A DNA stretch of 12,273 nt from Acinetobacter wuhouensis (GTDB lineage Bacteria > Pseudomonadota > Gammaproteobacteria > Pseudomonadales > Moraxellaceae). The DNA is taken from positions 1-12,273 of the forward strand of contig NZ_CP031712.1 of NCBI RefSeq assembly GCF_001696605.3. Direction: 5' to 3'. The position numbers and the translations under genes were made by a program. The notes beneath the pieces were generated by a model. That model saw nothing but the letters and a program-made list of their open reading frames with translations, ran no database searches and was not told where the DNA came from. Position 1 is the first letter of the stretch; each line of letters begins with the position of its first letter. Below are positions 1 through 4,630 of this stretch, one piece after another.

Positions 1-22
1 CGTTATATGGAATAACACCTAA
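1..22 (+). CDS. mobC: 3' end of mobC copy 2, continued across the circular junction from 11993-12273
   Basis: Base 1 completes the codon begun by the last two bases of the window. Bases 2-22 then read V-I-W-N-N-T-stop, against F-I-W-D-K-T-stop in the other mobC copy at 6993-7014. The alignment has no gap and 5 of 22 bases differ. The joined gene is 303 bp (100 residues), exactly the length of the internal copy. The stop codon at 20-22 directly abuts a pdif site, as it does at 7012-7014. This is the main evidence that the window is a closed circle. It is an inference from frame and homology, since the junction itself is not in the linear sequence. Confidence 0.85.
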
Positions 23-50
23 ATTTCGCATATGAGATTTTGTATTAAAT
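23..50 (+). other. pdif site 1 (XerC/XerD recombination site), spacer GAGATT
   Basis: XerC arm ATTTCGCATAT, 6-bp spacer GAGATT, XerD arm TTGTATTAAAT. Three bases in the arms differ from the better site at 7015-7042, which has the same spacer and orientation. It directly follows the mobC copy 2 stop codon. With 7015-7042 it forms a direct pair that could resolve the 12.3-kb circle into 6,992-bp and 5,281-bp circles. Confidence 0.75.
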
Positions 51-52
51 AA

Positions 53-79
53 AAAAACAATCCCCTAAAAATAGGGGAT
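53..79 (-). terminator. Rho-independent terminator of the yefM-yoeB operon
   Basis: A perfect 8-bp stem (60-67 ATCCCCTA with 72-79 TAGGGGAT) has a 4-base loop and is followed on the minus strand by a T-rich tail (complement of 53-59). It lies just downstream of the toxin stop codon at 84. Confidence 0.85.
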
Positions 80-83
80 CTTG

Positions 84-353
84 TTAGTAATGGAATCGAC
101 ATTGAATTATAGAGATTCGTTCATCTGTCACTTCATAAACTAATCTATGCTTTTCATCAATCCTACGACTCCAAAATCCTGAAAGATTAGCTTTTAAAGG
201 TTCTGGTTTTCCTGTTCCTTCAAAAGGTGTTCGCTGACATTCTTTGATTAAGGTATTAATACGCTTAAGTATCTTTTTATCCTGTGTCTGCCAATAGATA
301 TATTCATCCCAGGCATTATCAGTCCATTCGACGTTACGATTCGTCATCCTCAA
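84..353 (-). CDS. yoeB: YoeB/Txe-family mRNA interferase toxin
   Basis: This is the toxin of a type II toxin-antitoxin pair, 89 residues, in the RelE/YoeB superfamily, which cleaves mRNA in the ribosomal A site. The family core is clear: a WD.Y.YWQ segment near residues 15-22, RRTPFEG-like QRTPFEG at 40-46, GKPEPLK at 48-54, LSGFWSRRI at 57-65 and the C-terminal RFHY. Residues matching the E. coli YoeB catalytic set are present: E51, R70, H88 and Y89 (E46, R65, H83, Y84 in E. coli). The toxin therefore looks intact. The gene overlaps the antitoxin gene by 20 bp. A second in-frame ATG (M3, position 347) could be the real start and gives a length closer to E. coli YoeB. Expression is expected to depend on antitoxin translation and on YefM repression at 685-702. 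Confidence 0.95.
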   Translation of the reverse strand: MRMTNRNVEWTDNAWDEYIYWQTQDKKILKRINTLIKECQRTPFEGTGKPEPLKANLSGFWSRRIDEKHRLVYEVTDERISIIQCRFHY

Positions 354-597
354 TCAACTCTCTGTGTTTTGTTTTCCCTGCACGTAATTGAGCAATTGAT
401 TCATTTAAACGACTTGCATTATTTGGAGATGAAAGGAGATATAACGTTTCCATTAAGCTATCATAATGATCTTGTCCCATTACTACAGCATGGCCACCTT
501 CTTTTCTTGTAATAAAAGCAACGTCTACATCATCAATTACTTTATCTAAAACAGATTTTAAATTGTTACGTGCGTCCGTATATGTAAATACATGCAT
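334..597 (-). CDS. yefM: YefM/Phd-family antitoxin
   Basis: This is the antitoxin partner of YoeB. It neutralises the toxin through its flexible C-terminal part and represses the operon through its N-terminal Phd/YefM fold (PF02604). The reading frame opens at 612, but I place the start at 597. There the protein begins MHVFTYTDARNNLK, the usual YefM N-terminus, and an AGGGA Shine-Dalgarno sequence lies 7 bases upstream, inside the first codons of the longer frame. This gives 87 residues. The segment DVAFITRKEGGHAVVMGQD matches the conserved YefM core, and the acidic tail RELIEDDES is typical of the toxin-binding end. It is transcribed first in the operon, with 20 bp of overlap with yoeB. No ParAB is visible on the plasmid, so this pair is the likely stability determinant. 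Confidence 0.93.
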   Translation of the reverse strand: MHVFTYTDARNNLKSVLDKVIDDVDVAFITRKEGGHAVVMGQDHYDSLMETLYLLSSPNNASRLNESIAQLRAGKTKHRELIEDDES

Positions 598-645
598 ATA
601 TCTATCCCTCATAGGGTAAGCTGCGTCAAAACGCTGCTAGCTAGA

Positions 646-660
646 CTACCTAGGCGGTAG
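646..660. repeat. Small inverted repeat in the yefM leader
   Basis: CTACC (646-650) and GGTAG (656-660) form a short hairpin in the untranslated leader between the yefM promoter and its ribosome-binding site. The function is unknown and it may be fortuitous. Confidence 0.35.
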
Positions 661-682
661 TGATTGAAACTTTACAATCCTA

Positions 683-711
683 AATGTACAGAATACTGTA
701 CATATTGTCAA
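683..711 (-). promoter_or_regulatory. yefM-yoeB promoter with double TGTACA operator
   Basis: On the minus strand there is a consensus -35 TTGACA (711-706), a 17-bp spacer and a -10 TACATT (688-683). Two TGTACA motifs at 685-690 and 697-702 overlap the -10 and the spacer, with their centres 12 bp apart. TGTACA cores at this spacing are the known operator layout of E. coli yefM-yoeB, so conditional autorepression by YefM-YoeB is expected. The first base of the -35 box is also the first base of the neighbouring pdif site. Confidence 0.85.
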
Positions 712-738
712 TTTCGTATAACAGCCATTATGTTAAAT
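711..738 (+). other. pdif site 2, spacer CAGCCA
   Basis: XerC arm ATTTCGTATAA, spacer CAGCCA and XerD arm TTATGTTAAAT, both arms close to consensus. Its right end encodes the last residue and the stop codon of the hydrolase gene (733-738). Its left edge shares one base with the yefM -35 box. It forms an inverted pair with 1278-1305 around the hydrolase, and a direct pair with identical spacer with 1350-1377. Confidence 0.92.
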
Positions 739-1212
739 CATCGTATTAGAAGATAAATTTTCAGATGTAGTAATTGATCTAAAATGATGTTTCCAAAGTT
801 GAATTCCTAAATTTCCACTTCGATCTAAAGAAGAACCTACAGTTAAATCTGTAACTAAGCAGGGGAAAAGACCAGCATCAAATAATCTAAAACCAGCAGC
901 AAGAACACACGTATCCGTTTGGATACCACATACATAAACTTGTTGAGTATCTAAACCTTTCAAATACTGAATCAAGTCATCTGTTGGAGAATATCCATAC
1001 TTAATAAATACTTTCTCTACTTTTAGTGGACATTCATCAAATTCCGATGGAGCCCAATTTAGCTGGCTTTTGAAGGGAACTATTGATTCATCATGTAGTT
1101 CTATAGTCGCGATTGAATGAACCGAAGGCAGCAATTTTTCTAATTTTTGTATTAACCAGTTAGGAGGATTAAAAGTTGATTGAACATCAATTATTAACAG
1201 GACTGGTTTCAT
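733..1212 (-). CDS. Isochorismatase-like cysteine hydrolase
   Basis: This is a member of the isochorismatase/nicotinamidase superfamily, alpha/beta hydrolases using an Asp-Lys-Cys triad. The frame is open from a TTG at 1224, but the ATG at 1212 begins MKPVLLIIDVQ, the normal start of the fold, giving 159 residues. In that numbering the triad is D9 (LIIDVQ), K71 (FIKYGYSP) and nucleophile C102 in GIQTDTCVLAAG. It is shorter than the usual 180-210 residues, but all catalytic blocks are present in order. The substrate cannot be read from sequence. No siderophore, nicotinamide or phenazine gene is nearby, so isochorismate itself is not favoured. It is the only gene between an inverted pair of pdif sites, hence a single-gene mobile module. 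The C-terminal Ile and stop come from the pdif XerD arm. No good ribosome-binding site is seen. Confidence 0.88.
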   Translation of the reverse strand: MKPVLLIIDVQSTFNPPNWLIQKLEKLLPSVHSIATIELHDESIVPFKSQLNWAPSEFDECPLKVEKVFIKYGYSPTDDLIQYLKGLDTQQVYVCGIQTDTCVLAAGFRLFDAGLFPCLVTDLTVGSSLDRSGNLGIQLWKHHFRSITTSENLSSNTMI

Positions 1213-1277
1213 AAATAATAACAAATTAGTTTTAGTAAATTGATTTTATCACAGAGAAGCCTTTTAAGAGCTACTAA

Positions 1278-1305
1278 AATTAATATAATATGCCTTATAA
1301 GAAAT
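1278..1305 (-). other. pdif site 3 (degenerate), spacer GGCATA
   Basis: Read on the minus strand: XerC arm ATTTCTTATAA, spacer GGCATA, XerD arm TTATATTAATT. The XerC arm has one central change and the XerD arm has G replaced by A. It lies upstream of the hydrolase gene and closes that module opposite the site at 711-738. Only 44 bp separate it from the next site. Confidence 0.75.
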
Positions 1306-1349
1306 CTGAAAAAAACAATTTAAATCAATATTTTAATGTGTTTTTAAAA

Positions 1350-1377
1350 AATTCACATAACAGCCATTATGTAAAAA
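1350..1377 (+). other. pdif site 4 (degenerate), spacer CAGCCA
   Basis: Arms AATTCACATAA and TTATGTAAAAA around spacer CAGCCA, identical to the spacer at 722-727. It ends three bases before the stop codon of the small membrane protein. On the minus strand its imperfect palindrome (UUUACAUAA against UUAUGUGAA, one G-U pair) is followed by six T residues, so it may also act as a weak terminator for that gene. Confidence 0.7.
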
Positions 1378-1380
1378 GGC

Positions 1381-1539
1381 TTAATCAAAATAACCTAAAA
1401 TTGCTAAAGTAGGTATAAAAAAGATCGCAAATACACCAAAATATTGAATCATCTTCTTATGTCTGAAATCTCGTTTAGAAATGATCAAAAGCAAAGCTGA
1501 AAAAGAAATGACTATTAATGTCCATGAAATTGAATACAT
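1381..1539 (-). CDS. Small two-helix membrane protein, 52 residues
   Basis: I do not recognise the family. The protein starts MYSISWTLIV and ends LAILGYFD. It has two hydrophobic stretches of membrane-spanning length, about residues 4-21 and 31-50. A strongly basic turn SKRDFRHKK (21-29) separates them and predicts a cytoplasmic loop with both ends outside. Support for a real gene is an AGGA Shine-Dalgarno 7 bases before the ATG, and an exact fit between an inverted pair of pdif sites (1350-1377 and 1583-1610), which makes it the only gene of its own module. The stop codon lies 3 bp from the pdif. Small size plus two helices is seen in toxin-like peptides, regulators of transporters and superinfection or stress proteins. 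Nothing in the sequence decides among these. Confidence 0.7.
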   Translation of the reverse strand: MYSISWTLIVISFSALLLIISKRDFRHKKMIQYFGVFAIFFIPTLAILGYFD

Positions 1540-1582
1540 ACTTAAATCCTAATTAATTATGTTGGGCTTTAAATTTCTCTAA

Positions 1583-1610
1583 AATTAACATAATACACCT
1601 TATACGAAAG
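1583..1610 (-). other. pdif site 5, spacer GGTGTA
   Basis: Minus strand reading: XerC arm CTTTCGTATAA, spacer GGTGTA, XerD arm TTATGTTAATT. It shares the spacer and nearly all arm bases with 2756-2783 and 8018-8045, all in the same orientation. It bounds the small membrane protein module on its promoter side. Confidence 0.9.
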
Positions 1611-1630
1611 GCCCATAAATTGGGCTTTTT
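1611..1630 (+). terminator. Small + strand intrinsic terminator between two pdif sites
   Basis: Stem GCCCA (1611-1615) with TGGGC (1621-1625), loop of 5, then five T residues. It fills most of the 28-bp gap between two same-orientation pdif sites. Confidence 0.55.
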
Positions 1631-1638
1631 GGTCATGC

Positions 1639-1666
1639 ATTTAACATAAAATCTCATCTACGAAAT
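1639..1666 (-). other. pdif site 6, spacer GAGATT
   Basis: Minus strand reading: XerC arm ATTTCGTAGAT, spacer GAGATT, XerD arm TTATGTTAAAT. The spacer equals those at 23-50 and 7015-7042 but in the opposite orientation, so pairing with either would invert DNA. It breaks the alternation of orientations, following another minus-oriented site by only 28 bp. Confidence 0.8.
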
Positions 1667-1681
1667 CCAGATTCAAGACAT

Positions 1682-1712
1682 AAAAAAGCCCGACATCCTG
1701 TCGGGCTTTTTT
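1682..1712. terminator. Bidirectional intrinsic terminator
   Basis: Perfect 8-bp stem GCCCGACA (1688-1695) with TGTCGGGC (1699-1706), loop TCC, preceded by six A and followed by six T residues. It therefore works for both strands. Confidence 0.85.
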
Positions 1713-2020
1713 AGATTGGGTTGCTCGTCTTGCTGATCTCGTGCTGCCCATTCCTTGCGCTACTTTCTTATTCTTGTTTTTTTGGAAACATCCTGTTCCC
1801 TGTATAGCCATCATAGGATTAATGCCTTGAATTACCAATCCGCAAAATCCTTAAATCTATGTAAGTTTTAGCTTACAAAGTTGGCCTATTTTTATCCCAA
1901 GAGTTGTCCGCAGAAATTGGGGATGATTTAAGCTCTCTATGGATTGATAATGCACACTAAAGTTTCATTTTGATTAAAAAATCATCAAAAACATTGGCAA
2001 GAAGTATCAAATCCGTTCAT

Positions 2021-2053
2021 AAAAAAGCCGACTTGTTTCCAAGTCGGCTTTTT
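2021..2053. terminator. Bidirectional intrinsic terminator
   Basis: Stem GCCGACTTG (2027-2035) with CAAGTCGGC (2040-2048) and loop TTTC. Six A residues precede it and five T residues follow. On the minus strand it is positioned to end the NTF2-like gene transcript after the pdif site at 2116-2143. Confidence 0.85.
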
Positions 2054-2115
2054 AGGTTTTGCGTCCCAATTTTTTATAGCATAACTTTTTGAAATATAAA
2101 ACTATTTATGAGTAC

Positions 2116-2143
2116 GTTTCGTATAAGCTCTATTATGTTAAAT
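2116..2143 (+). other. pdif site 7, spacer GCTCTA
   Basis: XerC arm GTTTCGTATAA, spacer GCTCTA (unique in this plasmid), XerD arm TTATGTTAAAT. It lies 15 bp past the stop codon of the NTF2-like gene and faces the inverted site at 2756-2783. Confidence 0.88.
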
Positions 2144-2158
2144 GGACTCTATTCTGTA

Positions 2159-2548
2159 TTATTTTGAATACGTACCTATGATTTCATGGCCATATGAATT
2201 GTCTATCGAGCATAGCCAAGTGCCTTCGGAATTCTTTGTAAATACATATGTTGCTTTACGGATTACTTCAGGGTAATTGGGTGCTGATACAATGGTATTG
2301 GCCAAGACTAAGGCTGAGTTTCCAGTTTCAAGAACTTCTATACCTTGTTGTCTTACTTGTAGTCCATTTTTAAAATATATAGCGATAGCTTCAAAGGCTT
2401 TACGAATAGCATCTTTACCTACTGCATTTTGACCAGGCTGAACAACTAATACAGCATCATTTGTATAAATATCCATGAGCGTATCAAAATCTTCAGCAAC
2501 AATCGCTTTATCGGCCTTATTAATTTGTTCAATAACTGGATGCGTCAT
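2159..2548 (-). CDS. NTF2-like / SnoaL-type small protein (DUF4440-like)
   Basis: A 129-residue protein with the look of the NTF2-like cone fold, of the kind annotated SgcJ/EcaC, SnoaL or DUF4440. An N-terminal helix pair with INKADKAIVAEDFDTLMDIYTNDAVLV (residues about 9-35) is followed by VGKDAIRKAFEA (43-54) and alternating beta strands that end in TWLCSIDNSYG near the C-terminus. Family members range from ketosteroid isomerase-like enzymes and polyketide cyclases to simple ligand-binding pockets. No catalytic set can be recognised here, so I leave the reaction open. The ATG at 2548 gives a normal N-terminus, but there is no strong ribosome-binding site. It is the sole gene between inverted pdif sites 2116-2143 and 2756-2783, a one-gene module on the minus strand like its neighbours. 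Confidence 0.8.
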   Translation of the reverse strand: MTHPVIEQINKADKAIVAEDFDTLMDIYTNDAVLVVQPGQNAVGKDAIRKAFEAIAIYFKNGLQVRQQGIEVLETGNSALVLANTIVSAPNYPEVIRKATYVFTKNSEGTWLCSIDNSYGHEIIGTYSK

Positions 2549-2755
2549 AATTCAACTACTATTATTAAGATAATGTTATTAGGAACTTAACTGAAGTTCT
2601 TACTAGTCTAGCCATGATTGGGTAATATCCACCATCATCTAATTCAGTTATGCATAATTAAAAATAACTTAGTCAATGATTCTACAATATATTTTGTGAA
2701 TTTCTTAATTTTATTAGATTTATCCTCTTTCTAAGAAAATGTTAAGATTCCCTAA

Positions 2756-2783
2756 AATTAACATAATACACCTTATACGAAAT
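2756..2783 (-). other. pdif site 8, spacer GGTGTA
   Basis: Minus strand reading: XerC arm ATTTCGTATAA, spacer GGTGTA, XerD arm TTATGTTAATT. It is identical over the 28 bp and a few flanking bases to 8018-8045 in the same orientation. It marks the left edge of the replicon 1 backbone. Confidence 0.93.
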
Positions 2784-2821
2784 GCTTTGATTTATCCCTT
2801 CTAAATCATTATCTTACTTTG

Positions 2822-2859
2822 AGCCGTTCCAGTATTCAGCGCACTGGAACGGCTTTTTT
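2822..2859 (+). terminator. + strand intrinsic terminator at the backbone edge
   Basis: A 12-bp perfect stem AGCCGTTCCAGT (2822-2833) with ACTGGAACGGCT (2843-2854), a 9-base loop, and T residues through 2859. There is no T tract on the minus strand. It faces transcripts entering the rep operon in antisense, like 8092-8121 in the other backbone. Confidence 0.8.
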
Positions 2860-2929
2860 GTGACTATTCACGTTCCACGCCTATTCTTTGATCAATGTTT
2901 CACGGTTTTAATTAAATAAACTGAATAAT

Positions 2930-3217
2930 TCAATCTGCACGATTTAAGCGATTATCTTGAATAAGATCATCCAATTTATCTTCTAAATCTTCAATCTTAT
3001 ATTTGAGCGATAAAATAGAATTTTTTAAACGCTCATTTTCAGGAGCATCAGGATTTTTTAATTGATTAAAAATTTCTAATAATTCGTTGCGATTAGTGCT
3101 TAACCTTTCAATGTCACTTTCAATAGCCATTCTTGGTGTCCACAGAGCAAGTAAAATTTGCTCATAGTCTTTGAGTTCTTGATGGCTCATTGCATCTAAT
3201 TCAGCTCTAGTTTTCAT
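2930..3217 (-). CDS. Rep-coupled small coiled-coil protein (copy 1)
   Basis: A 95-residue, highly charged helical protein. The N-terminus is AELDAMSHQELKDYEQ and WTPRMAIESDIERL lies near residues 26-39. A heptad-like C-terminal half (about 64-90, LKNSILSLKYKIEDLEDKL) suggests a coiled coil. I do not recognise a named family. Its ATG overlaps the rep1 stop codon as ATGA (3214-3217), which indicates translational coupling, so its amount should follow Rep. The paralogue at 8192-8479 sits in the same place behind rep2 and matches at 81 of 95 positions. A small gene kept in this position in both replicons suggests a role in replication or copy control, perhaps by binding Rep through the shared C-terminal domain. 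That role is inference. It lacks the helix-turn-helix of the larger DNA-binding proteins that follow rep in many Acinetobacter plasmids. Confidence 0.82.
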   Translation of the reverse strand: MKTRAELDAMSHQELKDYEQILLALWTPRMAIESDIERLSTNRNELLEIFNQLKNPDAPENERLKNSILSLKYKIEDLEDKLDDLIQDNRLNRAD

Positions 3218-4164
3218 GGTTTAAAATCCGTCTTGCTATGAAGAGCTTTAAAAATCCGCTTTGCTGTTTCCTCTCTTACACTTTTCGGATCTCGTAAGAT
3301 GCCACTAATCCAAAGGGCAAAACTAGGATAGTCCTGGAAGTTACTTAGGTCTGATAGCTCAGAAAGTTTAGATAAAATAGCACTGTACTTGTTAATTTGA
3401 GCATCAGACAGGTTGCAGAACATATCTATTGTTTTTGGATCTCGCTCAGGAGCTATTAATTTTGGCTTAGATTTTTCTTTCACAGTGAACTTAAAGCCGA
3501 CAACAGAACGTCCTTTTTTAACTGGACTATAGTCAACTGTTACATCGGTAAATTCATTAATTTCATCTAATGAGCTCTTCAAAACTCTTCGTTTTAAGTT
3601 CCTCAAATCTCTATAAGATTCTGGTAAACCAAACTCTGTAAACATTTCATCTAGCGTTAATTCAAAGCCATTTTTTGCCTGATTTTTTTTCGCTAAATGG
3701 TAAAAATCTATTGAGTAGTCTTTTTTTAATTTTAGAACTACATCTTTTTTATAACGAGTGTATGGATTGTATTTATCTAAAATTTTCAACATCACCAAAA
3801 CAATAGATGTAAACCTTAAAGATATCCCTGCATCTTCATAAGTAGCATCAATTACCCAGTTAGAGTAGACCTTTTTCCCCCTATCATTAACGTATGAAAA
3901 GGACCGATCTACTAGTTTTTTTGACGCATTTTCAATTTGTTTATAAGCAGAATTGACTTTGATACCACAGTCATCAGCAAATTGTTGAGCAGATATTAAG
4001 ATTTGATCTTGTTCACTTGCATCGACATTTCTAGCAATCGGAGAAGCCATAATTAAAATTCTTTTTTCATCTACAGACATGCTTTTAAAGCATTCAGTAA
4101 CTTTGTTTTGAATAGCCATTGTTGTTACTGGATAAGATTTATCATAACTATTTTCTTTATTCAT
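3214..4164 (-). CDS. repB: Rep_3-family replication initiator (replicon 1)
   Basis: A 316-residue iteron-binding initiator of the Rep_3/RepB superfamily (PF01051), which opens oriV and recruits host replication proteins. An N-terminal winged-helix region with NKVTECFKSMSVDEKRILIMASPIAR (about 19-45) and YKKDVVLKLKKDYSIDFYHLAKK (about 137-159) is followed by the second winged helix with LTLDEMFTEFGLPESYRDLRNLKRRVL (about 169-195), KKGRSVVGFKF at 216-226 and an alpha-helical tail. It is transcribed away from its iterons at 4256-4365. An AAGG motif lies 12 bases before the ATG, a weak and distant site. An inverted repeat of the iteron core (4201-4249) sits in the promoter region and suggests autorepression by Rep dimers. 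From residue 216 on it is nearly identical to Rep2, while the N-terminal part is much less similar, a mosaic pattern. Confidence 0.95.
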   Translation of the reverse strand: MNKENSYDKSYPVTTMAIQNKVTECFKSMSVDEKRILIMASPIARNVDASEQDQILISAQQFADDCGIKVNSAYKQIENASKKLVDRSFSYVNDRGKKVYSNWVIDATYEDAGISLRFTSIVLVMLKILDKYNPYTRYKKDVVLKLKKDYSIDFYHLAKKNQAKNGFELTLDEMFTEFGLPESYRDLRNLKRRVLKSSLDEINEFTDVTVDYSPVKKGRSVVGFKFTVKEKSKPKLIAPERDPKTIDMFCNLSDAQINKYSAILSKLSELSDLSNFQDYPSFALWISGILRDPKSVREETAKRIFKALHSKTDFKP

Positions 4165-4200
4165 TCAGATATCAAACCTTATAAAAAATGAACATGATTT

Positions 4201-4249
4201 TTGTACCCTTATGAGAAAACAATGTACACCAATAAACATAAGGGTACAA
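4201..4249. promoter_or_regulatory. Inverted repeat in the rep1 promoter region (probable Rep operator)
   Basis: TTGTACCCTTATG at 4201-4213 and its exact reverse complement at 4237-4249 carry the same TTGTACCC core as the iterons. In Rep_3 plasmids, dimers of Rep bind an inverted version of the iteron to repress rep. The position 37-85 bp before the rep1 start fits that role. Confidence 0.7.
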
Positions 4250-4255
4250 TAATTT

Positions 4256-4365
4256 ATTTGTACCCTTTATCATGCTATTTGTACCCTTTAATCATGCTAT
4301 TTGTACCCTTTTAAACGATAAAATCATGCTATTTGTACCCTTTATCATGCTATTTGTACCCTTTT
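4256..4365. repeat. Replicon 1 iterons
   Basis: Four copies of a 21-22-bp unit ATCATGCTATTTGTACCCTT start at 4269, 4291, 4323 and 4344, with spacings of 22, 32 and 21 bp. A partial unit ATTTGTACCCTTT lies at 4256-4268. A spacing near two helical turns is typical of Rep_3 binding arrays. The fifth half-unit points into the rep1 promoter. Confidence 0.92.
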
Positions 4366-4406
4366 AACGCTTGAAACTATTGCTGCATAAGGTTTTCAGA
4401 GGGTCT

Positions 4407-4431
4407 AAAAGCTTTTAAAAGCTTTTTAAAA
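4407..4431. promoter_or_regulatory. AT-rich palindromic tract, possible DNA unwinding element (copy A)
   Basis: Two AAAAGCTTTT-type palindromes in tandem, followed by AAAAG-rich sequence, lie directly beyond the iterons. AT-rich DNA next to iterons is where strand opening normally occurs. It is identical in both replicons although the iterons are unrelated. Confidence 0.5.
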
Positions 4432-4466
4432 GAATAAAAGGGAATTTATTTCCAAAGTGAGTTATT

Positions 4467-4541
4467 AAAACTGCCCTTGGTACTCGCTAAAGCTCGTACT
4501 CTATTGAAGCTCGTTTCACTCGCTTCGTGGGGGGCAGTTTT
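4467..4541. other. Structured element with a 10-bp closing stem and two inner hairpins (copy A)
   Basis: AAAACTGCCC (4467-4476) pairs perfectly with GGGCAGTTTT (4532-4541). The 55 bases between them hold GTAC...GTAC with GC pairs (4480-4499) and GAAGC/GCTTC (4506-4510, 4522-4526), so a three-way junction is possible. T residues follow on the + strand (to 4543), and a TTTTAATAA run follows on the minus strand. It lies downstream of mobA and could be its terminator or a structured RNA. Confidence 0.5.
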
Positions 4542-4630
4542 TTGCATATATGATCAAGGATTCAAAAAGCAAAACATGAATAATGCATTCGCTATGCTCA
4601 TGCTTTTTGACGAGCAAAAGCATCAATACT

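Larger units (their letters stand above)
1540..2158. other. Gene-poor interval with pdif sites and terminators
   Basis: No convincing gene is seen. It contains three pdif sites (1583, 1639, 2116), a + strand terminator (1611-1630) and two bidirectional terminators (1682-1712, 2021-2053). The stretch 1713-2020 between the bidirectional terminators has only short hairpins: GTAAG/CTTAC at about 1861-1876, an imperfect TCCCAA/TTGGGGA pair near 1896-1923, and TTTTGAT/ATCATCAAAA near 1968-1990. It may be a chromosomal scrap or an untranslated RNA. I cannot assign it. Confidence 0.6.
2549..2929. other. Intergenic region between the NTF2-like module and the rep1 operon
   Basis: It contains the pdif site at 2756-2783 and a + strand terminator at 2822-2859. 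The last 60 bp before 2930 are strongly similar to 8131-8191 downstream of the second rep operon, including paired GTTCCACG/GTTTCACG-like motifs, so they belong to the backbone. No gene is seen. The AT-rich 2549-2755 segment probably holds the promoter of the NTF2-like gene. Confidence 0.6.

Noticed and set aside
334..612. Longer antitoxin frame starting at 612
   Set aside because: The AGGGA ribosome-binding site lies inside its first codons and is correctly spaced for the ATG at 597, which begins the usual YefM sequence.
733..1224. Longer isochorismatase-like frame starting with TTG at 1224
   Set aside because: The four extra codons precede the conserved N-terminus and have no ribosome-binding site. 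The ATG at 1212 is more likely.
1641..1838. Open frame of 65 codons on the minus strand
   Set aside because: It reads straight through the strong bidirectional terminator at 1682-1712 and into a pdif site. The C-terminal half is just the translation of those elements.
4223..4228. Single TGTACA in the rep1 promoter region, the same core as the YefM operator
   Set aside because: There is no second TGTACA 12 bp away, and a palindromic hexamer is expected by chance in such AT-rich DNA. The larger iteron-type inverted repeat explains the region.
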